Both the position numbers and the translations under genes were made by a program. From an uncultured Alphaproteobacteria bacterium (lineage in GTDB: Bacteria; Pseudomonadota; Alphaproteobacteria; Puniceispirillales; Puniceispirillaceae), in the NCBI GenBank assembly GCA_913042065.1, contig CAJWKB010000001.1, positions 1-64,000 of the forward strand: a stretch of 64,000 bases of DNA, in the 5' to 3' direction. Positions 46,454 through 55,142 of this stretch are shown one piece after another. How positions within the stretch are numbered: position 1 is the stretch's first letter; each line of letters begins with the position of its first letter. The notes below the pieces were generated by a model. The model saw only the letters and a list, made by a program, of their open reading frames with translations, searched no databases and had not been told where the DNA came from.

Positions 46454-49330
46454 CTATTCCTTTAATTTGAGCTCTGCGAGGACAGCAAACGGCGAGTTGG
46501 GATCGGGCTGTTTCGAAGCTGGCTTCGCCTTACGAGAATTTCGCTTTTTATTAGAGCGTTGTTTACTGTTGGCCTTAGAAACGCCATCACCGCTTTTTGT
46601 ATTCCGGTTAGCCGGCCGATCACCGCGTTGCTTGTTCGCATTCGAGCGGGCGCGGCGCACGCGCTCAAAAATCTGCAAGGGAGGCTTTTCAGGATCCTCG
46701 GCCGATTCCTCACCAACGACCTTGCACTGCATATCAAGTAGCATCACGCCCATCTGTTCTCGGGTTGCTCCGGCAAGTGAAAGCATATCCTCAGAAATCT
46801 TAAACTGTCCCTCACGCGCAGCGGTGCGCACCAAAAGCGCAACTCGTTCAACCATATCAACACGCATCACCCGTCCTCCTAGACGGCGATAGCCAACGGC
46901 TAACCAGAAGTCATCAGGGACATTTTCAACCGCGTCAATGGTTACACGACCAGCTTGCGGTGGAGCGTGAAAATTGCCGCTAGTATTGAGGTAGAGATTC
47001 CACAACAACGCTCGCAAATCGATTTGCGCCGGTTTCAACATATCTGGGAGATAAACCACCTCAACACCAAAGCGCAGACCAAGACGCGCCAACGCCGGAC
47101 GGTCGGTTTCCTCAAGCGCCTGTGTGAGGTGAGCAATCTCGACACTGCGGACTGCACCAAGCCCTTCAAAAAGTACAAAGGCAATGCCCTTCGCAGCTCC
47201 GGATAAGGTTACCGGTTTAACAACAGGTTCTTCAATAATTTCAGGCTGCTCAAGCGGCGGGGTCTCCAGCATTTTGACCTTTGTAGACCGGTTTGGTTCA
47301 GCAGATGGCGCAACTACACTATCGGGCTCTAGTTTGCCGGATTTGACTTTGTTGGAGGACGGTATTTCAACGGCATCTGGAGATTCCAGTGCCAGCAAAC
47401 GACCTAGAACATCACGCACATGTTCGGCAACGAAATCATTGAGCCGTACATTTAGACGCTGCATCTGATCAATCGAGAGTAGGTCGCTGTCAATAACCTC
47501 AGGGCGTGGAGCGTACAAGCCATCACCCTTTACAAGACGCGCTACTCTGGCCTCGCGCCAGTTTATCATGCCGGCCTCATCAAGTCGGAAGGCAGGTGTT
47601 GCTGACGCGGCAAAGGCCCGCACACGGTTCTCAATCTCATCGGGAAGGCCACGCCGCGCCGCTGCGAGAATAGTTGATTTCTCTTCGCCATCTGAAAGTG
47701 TTGGCTGGAACACAAATCCATCCAACATACCCACTTCCTCACCTTCAACCAGAACCGTACCGTCCGTCTTCACCGCAGCCATCAAATTCTTCTTTTCCTT
47801 CAATCTTCGACTCAAATGCGCGGCTCGTCGATCAACGAACCGTTCTGACAACCGACTATGCAGACAATCTGAGAGCCGGTCCTCAATTTGACGCGCACGA
47901 TCCTGCCATTGGGCGGGGCTGTCTGTCCAGTCAGAACGGTGCGTGATGTAGGTCCATGTTCGTATATAGGCAAGACGGGTCATCAATGTGTCGAGGTCAC
48001 CATCCAGTCGGTCAAGCTGGCCGATTGCCTGCGCAACCATATCCGTGCCAAGAACACCCTTTAACGCTAACGTCATAAAAATTCCAGCCAACATTTCATA
48101 GTGATTTTCGTTCAAGCTCTGTCGAAAATCAGGTATACAAGCAACATCCCAGAGCAGACCAACAGCATGTTTACTAGTGGCAATCGCCTGAATTTCTGGG
48201 CGAATAGCCAAAGCGGCCAATGCTAAGTGATCAAGCGCATCACCCTTACGAAAAAGGAAAGGTAATGGCGGTGGCGTCTCGAGCGAAGACAATAAAGTGT
48301 CTACATTGGAAAAATCCAGATCACGGCTACGCCAGTAAAAGGAACGCAGTGGCTGGAACCGATGCTGTTCAATCGACTCAATCATTTCAGGTTCGAGCAC
48401 GCGACAGCCATTTGTGACACCGAACGTGCCGTCATTCAAATGACGGCCGGCCCGACCAGCAATCTGTGCTATCTCTGCAGGCGCCAATTTCCGCATCTGC
48501 CGTCCATCATATTTGACATCACTCGAAAGCGCGACATGGCTTATATCCAGATTTAGGCCCATACCAATTGCATCGGTTGCAATCAGGAAATCAACGTCAC
48601 CATTCTGATAGAGTTCCACCTGTGCATTGCGAGTGCGCGGGCTGAGACGGCCCATGACAACTGCCGCCCCACCCCGCTGGCGGCGCACTAGGTCCGCAAT
48701 CTGATAGACATCGGCGACACCGAACGCAACAATCGCGCTGCGTCGAGCCAAACGGGTCAATTTTCTTGGTCCATCATAAGAAAGCTGCGACATACGTTGC
48801 CGGGTCTCAAAGCGGGCCTCTGGAAGCAGTTGCCGGAGCAATGGGCCAGCTGTCGTAGCGCCCATTAACATTGTTTCAAACTGGCCTCGCGCATGAATGA
48901 TGCGATCGGTAAACACGTGACCACGCTCGCGGTCTCCGGCAAGCTGCACTTCGTCAACAGCAATAAATTCAAAGCCTTGATTAATCCATTGACTGCTCAA
49001 TAAATCTGCCTCTGCGACAGCATCATTACCCTCTAGCGGCATTGACTCAACTGTGGCACAAATATAACGTGCCGTCGGAGGGAGGATGCGCTCCTCACCC
49101 GTGATCAACCCAACCTTTGATGGGCCGAATCTCGCTGCCAGGCGGTCGTAATTTTCACGCGCTAGAAGGCGAAGGGGAAACCCGATAAGACCAGTGGCAT
49201 ATCCAGTCATCCGCTCAATCGCCAAATGCGTCTTGCCGGTGTTAGTCGGACCAAGAACTACAGTCACCGTGGCAGATGATCGCGATGCAAATGCACGGGA
49301 CATGCTGGCGGATAATCTAGTAACTGACAT
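46454..49330 (-). CDS. SUV3/MgpS-type DEAD-box-like helicase
   Basis: 958 residues. Walker A GPTNTGKT (27-34), DEVQ box (126-129) and helicase C-terminal motif AQIAGRAGRH near residue 290 place it with mitochondrial SUV3-like RNA helicases common in alphaproteobacteria. The last 70 residues form a strongly basic, low-complexity tail (NKQRGDRP, KQRSNKKRNSRKAKPA) likely to bind RNA. Probably acts in RNA turnover; the partner nuclease is not in the window. First gene of helicase-S4-TerB-fdxA-carD. Confidence 0.92.
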   Translation of the reverse strand: MSVTRLSASMSRAFASRSSATVTVVLGPTNTGKTHLAIERMTGYATGLIGFPLRLLARENYDRLAARFGPSKVGLITGEERILPPTARYICATVESMPLEGNDAVAEADLLSSQWINQGFEFIAVDEVQLAGDRERGHVFTDRIIHARGQFETMLMGATTAGPLLRQLLPEARFETRQRMSQLSYDGPRKLTRLARRSAIVAFGVADVYQIADLVRRQRGGAAVVMGRLSPRTRNAQVELYQNGDVDFLIATDAIGMGLNLDISHVALSSDVKYDGRQMRKLAPAEIAQIAGRAGRHLNDGTFGVTNGCRVLEPEMIESIEQHRFQPLRSFYWRSRDLDFSNVDTLLSSLETPPPLPFLFRKGDALDHLALAALAIRPEIQAIATSKHAVGLLWDVACIPDFRQSLNENHYEMLAGIFMTLALKGVLGTDMVAQAIGQLDRLDGDLDTLMTRLAYIRTWTYITHRSDWTDSPAQWQDRARQIEDRLSDCLHSRLSERFVDRRAAHLSRRLKEKKNLMAAVKTDGTVLVEGEEVGMLDGFVFQPTLSDGEEKSTILAAARRGLPDEIENRVRAFAASATPAFRLDEAGMINWREARVARLVKGDGLYAPRPEVIDSDLLSIDQMQRLNVRLNDFVAEHVRDVLGRLLALESPDAVEIPSSNKVKSGKLEPDSVVAPSAEPNRSTKVKMLETPPLEQPEIIEEPVVKPVTLSGAAKGIAFVLFEGLGAVRSVEIAHLTQALEETDRPALARLGLRFGVEVVYLPDMLKPAQIDLRALLWNLYLNTSGNFHAPPQAGRVTIDAVENVPDDFWLAVGYRRLGGRVMRVDMVERVALLVRTAAREGQFKISEDMLSLAGATREQMGVMLLDMQCKVVGEESAEDPEKPPLQIFERVRRARSNANKQRGDRPANRNTKSGDGVSKANSKQRSNKKRNSRKAKPASKQPDPNSPFAVLAELKLKE

Positions 49331-49503
49331 CGGCTCAAAACTTAGGGCAAGTGAACGAAAAACGGGAAGGAAGCCTAGCTATATTTGTGGTGCAGCGCAC
49401 GGGATTTATGATTGAATTTAGGCAAAGAAAGCTCGGCCTGTATTTCCGGTTAGGATTTTCTCATATTCCATTTATACTCGCGATAGCGCAGGGTAAACAA
49501 AAA

Positions 49504-52296
49504 CTAAAAATGTGCCGATGCATCGGTGAGAGGTTTGTTCAGCGGCGGTGCAAACCTTGTCAGGTCGATTCCTTCAACAGCGGTTTTATATTCTTCAATG
49601 GTGGGTGTCCGGCCAAGAATGGCAGATAAGACAACAACTGGTGTTGATGCTAGCAATGACTCACCTTTTTTGTTAGGGGAGTCCTCAACAACACGGCCTT
49701 TGAATAAGCGAGTCGAGGTGGCTAAAACAGTGTCACCTTTTTCTGCCTTTTCCTGATTGCCCATGCAAAGATTACAGCCAGGCCTCTCCAGATAGAGAAT
49801 ATTTTCATAATCTTCACGGGCTGTGATTTTAGGTGCGGAGTCATCAAATTCGAAGCCGGAATATTTTTGCAGAATTCCCCAGTCGCCCTCTTCTTTCAAC
49901 TCATCGATGATATTGTAGGTTGGTGCCGCAACCACTAAAGGCGCCTTGAACTTGACAGTACCGGTGGTCTTTTCAAGATTGCGAAGCATCTGCGCGACAA
50001 TCTTCACATCGCCCTTATGCACCATGCAGGAACCGACAAAGCCAAGGTCGACCTTCTTTTCAGCCTGGTAGAAGGAGATTGGCCGGATCGTATCATGGGT
50101 GTAGCGCTTCGAGATATCGGCATTGTCAACATCGGGGTCAGCGATCATTGGCTCGTCAATCTGAGCTAAATCCACGACAACTTCGGCGAAGTATTTTGCA
50201 TTGTCGTCGGGAGCCAATGCCGGCTTCTCGCCTGAAGCAACCTCAGCTATACGTCTTTGGGCAATGTCAATCAGGCGCTGAAGCATCCCTGCATCATTGT
50301 CCATGCCCTTGTCGATCATAATCTGGATGCGGTCCCGCGCAATTTGCAGAGATGCAATGAGCGTTTCATCCTCAGAAATACAGATTGCCGCCTTGGCCTT
50401 CATTTCCGCGGTCCAATCAGTAAAAGTGAATGCCTGATCAGCCAATAGGGTTCCAATATGAACCTCGATGACCCGTCCCTGAAAGACGTTGTCACCAAAT
50501 TTCTTAAGCATCTGCGACTGGGTGGCATGGACGACATCGCGAAAATCCATATGCGTGGCCATGCTACCCCTAAAAGTCACCTTGACAGACTCTGGGATGG
50601 GCATATTTGCCTCACCAGTGGCAAGCGCAAGGGCAACAGTCCCGGAGTCAGCGCCAAAGGCCACCCCCTTTGACATCCGTGTGTGCGAGTCACCGCCAAT
50701 AATAATTGCCCAGTCATCAACTGTGATATCGTTCAAGACCTTATGGATCACATCCGTCATAGCGAGATATCCATCATAAGGGTCACGCGCCGTGATCAAT
50801 CCAAAATCATTCATAAATTTCATCAAGCGGGGAGTGTTTTCCTGAGCCTTGAAATCCCACACCGACGCGGTGTGGCAGCCTGATTGATAAGCGCCGTCAA
50901 CAGCGGGCGAAATGACCGTCGCCGCCATTGATTCTAGTTCCTGCGATGTCATCAATCCGGTGGTATCCTGCGAGCCAACTATGTTAACCTTTACCCTGAC
51001 GTCCGAGCCGGCATGCAGAACAGTTCCAGCCTGTACGCCGATAGCATTGGCGTTGAAAATTTTCTCTACGGCAGTCAGGCCTTGATTTTCATGGGAAATT
51101 TCTCTTGAGGCCGCAAATGCCGATTGCAATGGTATATTAAGCGTCTCGCAGGCAAAGCTCTGCAGCTTTTTGCCAAAGACAACTGCATATGAACCACCAC
51201 CTTTAATGAATTCGATTTTCTGTGGGGTAAATGACGCAGCAACGTCAACGAGCTCCTCTCCGCTAGCGTCACTAAGCAGCTTTTTGTTCTTGGTGTTGAT
51301 CGTCAGCACAGTTCCTGTCTCAACCGAATATTTCTGTTCCAGAACAGGATTATCATCATTGTTCAAGATCGGCTTACCATCGGGGCCGAGTTTTTTCACC
51401 CAGTTTTTAAGGTCGATGCCAATCCCCCCAGTGACACCTATAGTTGTCAAGAAAATAGGAGAAATGCCATTGGTGCCGGCAACGATTGGGGCGATATTGA
51501 CAAAAGGCACATAGGGACTGAACTGTTTGCCAGTCCACAAGGCAACATTGTTGACGCCAGACATTCGTGAGGAACCAACACCCATTGTACCCTTTTCAGC
51601 AACCAGCATCACCTGCTTGTCCGGGTGCCGTCGCTGCAGCTCCTTAATTTCCTGCTGTGCGGTCTCCGATATCATGCAGCGGCCATGTAATTCGCGATCT
51701 GAACGTGAATGCGCCTGATTTCCAGGCGAGAGCAGATCGGTCGAAATATCACCTTCGGCTGCGATGTAGGTGACTACTCTTATTTCCTCGTCAATGTCAG
51801 GCAGAGTCGTAAAAAATTCAGCTTTGGAAAAACTCTCAAGGATATTTTTGGCGATTTCATTTCCTGCTTCATAGGCCGCACTCAGGCGGTCAGTATCAGC
51901 CTCGTACAAAAAGACCTGTGTCTTGAGGACAGCCGCCGCTTTCTCAGCCAATGAAATATCATCGCCAAGCGACAAATCGAGCAGCACCTCAACTGACGGC
52001 CCACCTTTCATATGTGCCAGCATTTCAAATGCAAATGTAGGCAAAATTTCTGTTACCATCACATCACCAGTAATGATCGCCTTAAGGAAACTAGCTTTTT
52101 CAAAGGCAGCACTCGTGGTTCCAGGCACTGTGTTGTAGATCAGCATCTCTAGCGCATTGTCACGGATAGGATTTTCCAGATCCTTTATTTGCAGAATTAT
52201 TTCTCGAAGCAGCGCACCGTCATCAATTGGCTTCGGCGCCAACCCCTGTTCTTTGCGGTTTTCAACCTCTTTGAGATAGGTCTTATAGAGACTCAT
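49504..52296 (-). CDS. acnB: aconitate hydratase B, long form
   Basis: 930 residues, longer than the roughly 865-residue AcnB of gammaproteobacteria. Cluster cysteines: GSCMVHKGD and PGCNLCMGNQEKAEKGD. Substrate-site serines/arginine in AEKGTMGVGSSRMSGVNN and GGDSHTRMSKGVAFGADSG. Converts citrate to isocitrate in the TCA cycle and, as AcnB, may hydrate 2-methyl-cis-aconitate. Several blocks (STDLLSPGNQAHSRSDRELHG, split as STDLLSPGNQ and SRSDRELHG) look to me like the long AcnB typical of Bacteroidetes, from memory only. Confidence 0.94.
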   Translation of the reverse strand: MSLYKTYLKEVENRKEQGLAPKPIDDGALLREIILQIKDLENPIRDNALEMLIYNTVPGTTSAAFEKASFLKAIITGDVMVTEILPTFAFEMLAHMKGGPSVEVLLDLSLGDDISLAEKAAAVLKTQVFLYEADTDRLSAAYEAGNEIAKNILESFSKAEFFTTLPDIDEEIRVVTYIAAEGDISTDLLSPGNQAHSRSDRELHGRCMISETAQQEIKELQRRHPDKQVMLVAEKGTMGVGSSRMSGVNNVALWTGKQFSPYVPFVNIAPIVAGTNGISPIFLTTIGVTGGIGIDLKNWVKKLGPDGKPILNNDDNPVLEQKYSVETGTVLTINTKNKKLLSDASGEELVDVAASFTPQKIEFIKGGGSYAVVFGKKLQSFACETLNIPLQSAFAASREISHENQGLTAVEKIFNANAIGVQAGTVLHAGSDVRVKVNIVGSQDTTGLMTSQELESMAATVISPAVDGAYQSGCHTASVWDFKAQENTPRLMKFMNDFGLITARDPYDGYLAMTDVIHKVLNDITVDDWAIIIGGDSHTRMSKGVAFGADSGTVALALATGEANMPIPESVKVTFRGSMATHMDFRDVVHATQSQMLKKFGDNVFQGRVIEVHIGTLLADQAFTFTDWTAEMKAKAAICISEDETLIASLQIARDRIQIMIDKGMDNDAGMLQRLIDIAQRRIAEVASGEKPALAPDDNAKYFAEVVVDLAQIDEPMIADPDVDNADISKRYTHDTIRPISFYQAEKKVDLGFVGSCMVHKGDVKIVAQMLRNLEKTTGTVKFKAPLVVAAPTYNIIDELKEEGDWGILQKYSGFEFDDSAPKITAREDYENILYLERPGCNLCMGNQEKAEKGDTVLATSTRLFKGRVVEDSPNKKGESLLASTPVVVLSAILGRTPTIEEYKTAVEGIDLTRFAPPLNKPLTDASAHF

Positions 52297-52663
52297 GATG
52301 ATCCTAGTTGATTATTTCTAGAGCTTTACTGAAAAACCCGGAACCCAGCAGGAACTATAAAAAGCCAGTTTGCGTGAGTAATTTACTTTAAGACACGCCG
52401 CAGATGCTCGGCAATGGCAATGAACACCATAATACTTATCCAAAAATTACCGAAAATAACCACCCCTCTTTTCGCAGATGTTATAACGCAAGATTAGTGG
52501 ATTTTCTAGCCAATTTACTTCCTTTATTTGGTTATCTGCAACGATGAAAGGTTGCCTCGTCACTGGTGGCGAACCTCCCTTAATTGCTATTTCAATCCAG
52601 ATTCATACCCCTACGGCGTGTTTGCCTCTAGCCGCTAAGGTCAGTTTTCGCTAAACAGATTAT
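52297..52663. other. intergenic region between acnB and ccmA
   Basis: 367 bp between divergent genes, AT-rich and likely to contain both promoters. I see no small gene, repeat or strong hairpin. Confidence 0.5.
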
Positions 52664-53560
52664 ATGGAAAGCAAAGCTGACAGCATACGCAAGAAAGCCG
52701 CATCGCGTGGTGCCGCACGCCGAAACCGGCCGAACAATGCCACCAACAAAAAAGCACGCCGAGCGGCAAACGAAAAGCCGGCTGAAACGGCTGATGGGAA
52801 ACTCATTACGAAAACAGTGAAAAAAGCGAAGAAGACAAGTCATGTTGCCACCAAAAAAGCAGAGAGCACCATCGCAGTCGGACCTGTGCTGAGGCTCCAT
52901 GATGTTGCTATCATGCGGGGTGAACGGCTTATTCAACAGAACATAAACCATGAAATGAGGCCGGGGCAAATGACCTTGCTGATCGGACCGAACGGCTCGG
53001 GCAAATCATCGCTTCTGCGAGCGATTTCTGGGCGCCTAGCAACATCGCGCGGCAGCATCAACGGGACTGTGCCAATGCTATATGTCGGGCATCAAGACGG
53101 TGTTTCAGGAGTGCTATCAGGGCGACAGAATCTTGCTAGTTGGGCCGACTTGAATGATGTTGAGAATGCTAAAAACCGGATCGAAGACGCAATCCAACAG
53201 TTAAATGCGGCATCATTTGCCAATTTGCCAACGCGGGTCCTATCCCGCGGGCAATGTAGGCGCTTTGCCCTAGCCCGTTTGCTTCTCGGGCCTCCTGGCG
53301 CACTCTGGTTACTTGATGAGCCAAGTGTTGGGCTGGATATTGACACGATGCAGGTACTCGACAGCATAATCAGCAAGCATCTTGACAAGAATGGCCTGGT
53401 GATGGCAGCGACGCATTTGCCTCTTGCTCCCTATGCCCAGCCTGAGGTGCTGGCGCTGAGTGACAGCGCCGATCAGGGTACGAATGTGGTATTGACATCG
53501 CGGAGAGTTGGTGAGCCCGCCGCATCTAAGTTTTCGGTCAATGAGGCGCCGGAGAAATGA
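52664..53560 (+). CDS. ccmA: heme exporter ATP-binding protein CcmA with basic N-terminal extension
   Basis: 298 residues as drawn. The ABC ATPase core (about 75-285) has Walker A GPNGSGKSS, signature LSRGQCRRFALARLLL and Walker B LWLLDEPS. Residues 1-74 are a Lys/Arg/Ala-rich extension absent from normal CcmA (about 200-210 residues). A GTG at 52886 would start the conserved core (VLRLHDVAIMRG). CcmA powers delivery of heme for cytochrome c maturation together with CcmB, CcmC and CcmD, encoded immediately downstream with overlapping stops and starts. Confidence 0.93.
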   Translation: MESKADSIRKKAASRGAARRNRPNNATNKKARRAANEKPAETADGKLITKTVKKAKKTSHVATKKAESTIAVGPVLRLHDVAIMRGERLIQQNINHEMRPGQMTLLIGPNGSGKSSLLRAISGRLATSRGSINGTVPMLYVGHQDGVSGVLSGRQNLASWADLNDVENAKNRIEDAIQQLNAASFANLPTRVLSRGQCRRFALARLLLGPPGALWLLDEPSVGLDIDTMQVLDSIISKHLDKNGLVMAATHLPLAPYAQPEVLALSDSADQGTNVVLTSRRVGEPAASKFSVNEAPEK

Positions 53561-54231
53561 GCGGCCTTATCCAACAGATCAGACGCGATTTGTCGATTGC
53601 CTGGGCAAGCCGGCTAGATATCGGAGTGATCCTACTGTTCTTCGTAATCATTGTGACCATGTTTCCACTGGCCATCGGCCCACAACCAGAAATCTTACAA
53701 CCGCTTGCCGTGCCGTTGCTGTGGATTGCAGCCTTTCTGTCGATCCTTGCCGGTTTTGACCGGCTGTTTGCCGCTGATCTGCGCGATGGCTGGCTGGATC
53801 AAGTGGCTCTCTCGAAGCTACCACTTTTCGCCTATGTAATTGCCAAGGCAATCTCGCACTGGCTGGTCAGCGGGCTGCCAATTTTGCTGGCAGCGCCACT
53901 CATCGGACTGCTGCTGCAAATCGACCCATGGGTGCTGCCAAGCCTGCTGATCGCGCTTGCCATTGGCACAGCGTCATTGACCCTGCTTGGGGTGATTGGC
54001 GCTAGCCTTGCCACCGGCGCGCGCCATGGGGGCGGCCTGATGGCGTTGCTGATCCTGCCGCTGGCGGTTCCAGTGTTGATCTTTGGGGTGCTGGCATCGG
54101 TGCCTGAGACCGACCTGCTACTGACACCACATCTAAAATTACTGGTAGCCATCACGGCTGTCCTGATGGCCATCGCTCCGCCCGTGGCTGCGGCAGCGCT
54201 CAGCGAGGCAGACGATGATGGGGGAACATGA
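53557..54231 (+). CDS. ccmB: heme exporter protein CcmB
   Basis: 224 residues with six predicted membrane helices. Channel subunit of the CcmAB transporter used in cytochrome c maturation. Its ATG overlaps the ccmA stop by four bases and its stop overlaps the ccmC start. The ALLLPLAVP-like segment LMALLILPLAVPVLIFGVLA (within 175-197) is the family hallmark. Confidence 0.95.
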   Translation: MSGLIQQIRRDLSIAWASRLDIGVILLFFVIIVTMFPLAIGPQPEILQPLAVPLLWIAAFLSILAGFDRLFAADLRDGWLDQVALSKLPLFAYVIAKAISHWLVSGLPILLAAPLIGLLLQIDPWVLPSLLIALAIGTASLTLLGVIGASLATGARHGGGLMALLILPLAVPVLIFGVLASVPETDLLLTPHLKLLVAITAVLMAIAPPVAAAALSEADDDGGT

Positions 54232-54980
54232 TGTTTGATTATTTTGCTAACCCAACACGCTTTGTCAGAATTGCCGACGCGCTGTTCTGGCCACTTGTCG
54301 TCGTAGCATCCGGGCTTTTAATTGCTGGCCTCTATTACGGACTGATTGCCTCACCAGCCGATTACCAGCAGGGAGACACGGTGCGTATCATGTATGTACA
54401 TGTTCCTGCTGCCTGGTTGGCAACATTGGGGTATTTGGCGATGGGTATCTGCGCTCTGTTCTATATCGTCTGGCGGCATCCTCTGGCTGATGTTACGCTG
54501 CGGGCGATGGCGCCGGTAGGGGCTGTCTTTGCCATGCTAACGCTTGTCACAGGGTCGCTGTGGGGTAAGCCGATGTGGGGTGCCTGGTGGGTCTGGGACG
54601 CGCGGCTGACGTCAATGTTGGTCCTGTTCTTTTTCTATGTCGCCGTGATTGCACTAGCGAATGGCTTTGACAGGGTGGAGCGCGGCAGCCGGCCAGCCGC
54701 ATTGCTGGCACTCGTCGGCGTACTGAATGTGCCAATCGTGAAATTTTCGGTTGATTGGTGGAACACACTGCATCAGCCCGCAAGCCTGATCCGCAGTGGT
54801 GGTGTCTCGGTTGATCCGGCGATGCTGACGCCATTGTTGCTGATGCTTGGAGGCTTTCATCTATATTTTGCCGCAGTGATCATTTTGCGGATAAAAACAT
54901 TGCTGATCGAGCGACGCATCACCAGCCTGCAGCTTCGTGACAATCGCCAACCAACGTCCGCCAACGAGGTCGGGCAATGA
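54228..54980 (+). CDS. ccmC: heme-handling protein CcmC
   Basis: 250 residues, six membrane helices. Contains the tryptophan-rich WWD heme-binding segment (WGKPMWGAWWVWDARLTS) and conserved periplasmic histidines (HVPAAW; HQPAS). Loads heme onto the chaperone CcmE. Two ATGs sit side by side (54228, 54231). Overlaps ccmB and ccmD. Confidence 0.96.
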   Translation: MMFDYFANPTRFVRIADALFWPLVVVASGLLIAGLYYGLIASPADYQQGDTVRIMYVHVPAAWLATLGYLAMGICALFYIVWRHPLADVTLRAMAPVGAVFAMLTLVTGSLWGKPMWGAWWVWDARLTSMLVLFFFYVAVIALANGFDRVERGSRPAALLALVGVLNVPIVKFSVDWWNTLHQPASLIRSGGVSVDPAMLTPLLLMLGGFHLYFAAVIILRIKTLLIERRITSLQLRDNRQPTSANEVGQ

Positions 54981-55138
54981 ACACCTTTTTCTCAATGGGT
55001 GGCTACGCCACTTTTGTCTGGCCCTGCTATCTACTCACGGCGGTGGCAATGGCCTGGATTGGCTATACTAGCTGGAAAAAGGCAAAAAAAAGCGCTGAAA
55101 TACTCGCTTCACTAAGCGATCAGGATCAGCGGAACTAA
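54977..55138 (+). CDS. ccmD: heme exporter protein CcmD
   Basis: 53 residues; small CcmD, easily missed for its size. Its ATG overlaps the ccmC TGA by four bases. One membrane helix (about 10-30, WPCYLLTAVAMAWIGY) is followed by a basic stretch (SWKKAKKS). CcmD releases holo-CcmE from CcmABC. It ends five bases before the stop of the convergent ASKHA gene. ccmE and later maturation genes are not in the window. Confidence 0.9.
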   Translation: MNTFFSMGGYATFVWPCYLLTAVAMAWIGYTSWKKAKKSAEILASLSDQDQRN

Positions 55139-55142
55139 TCGC

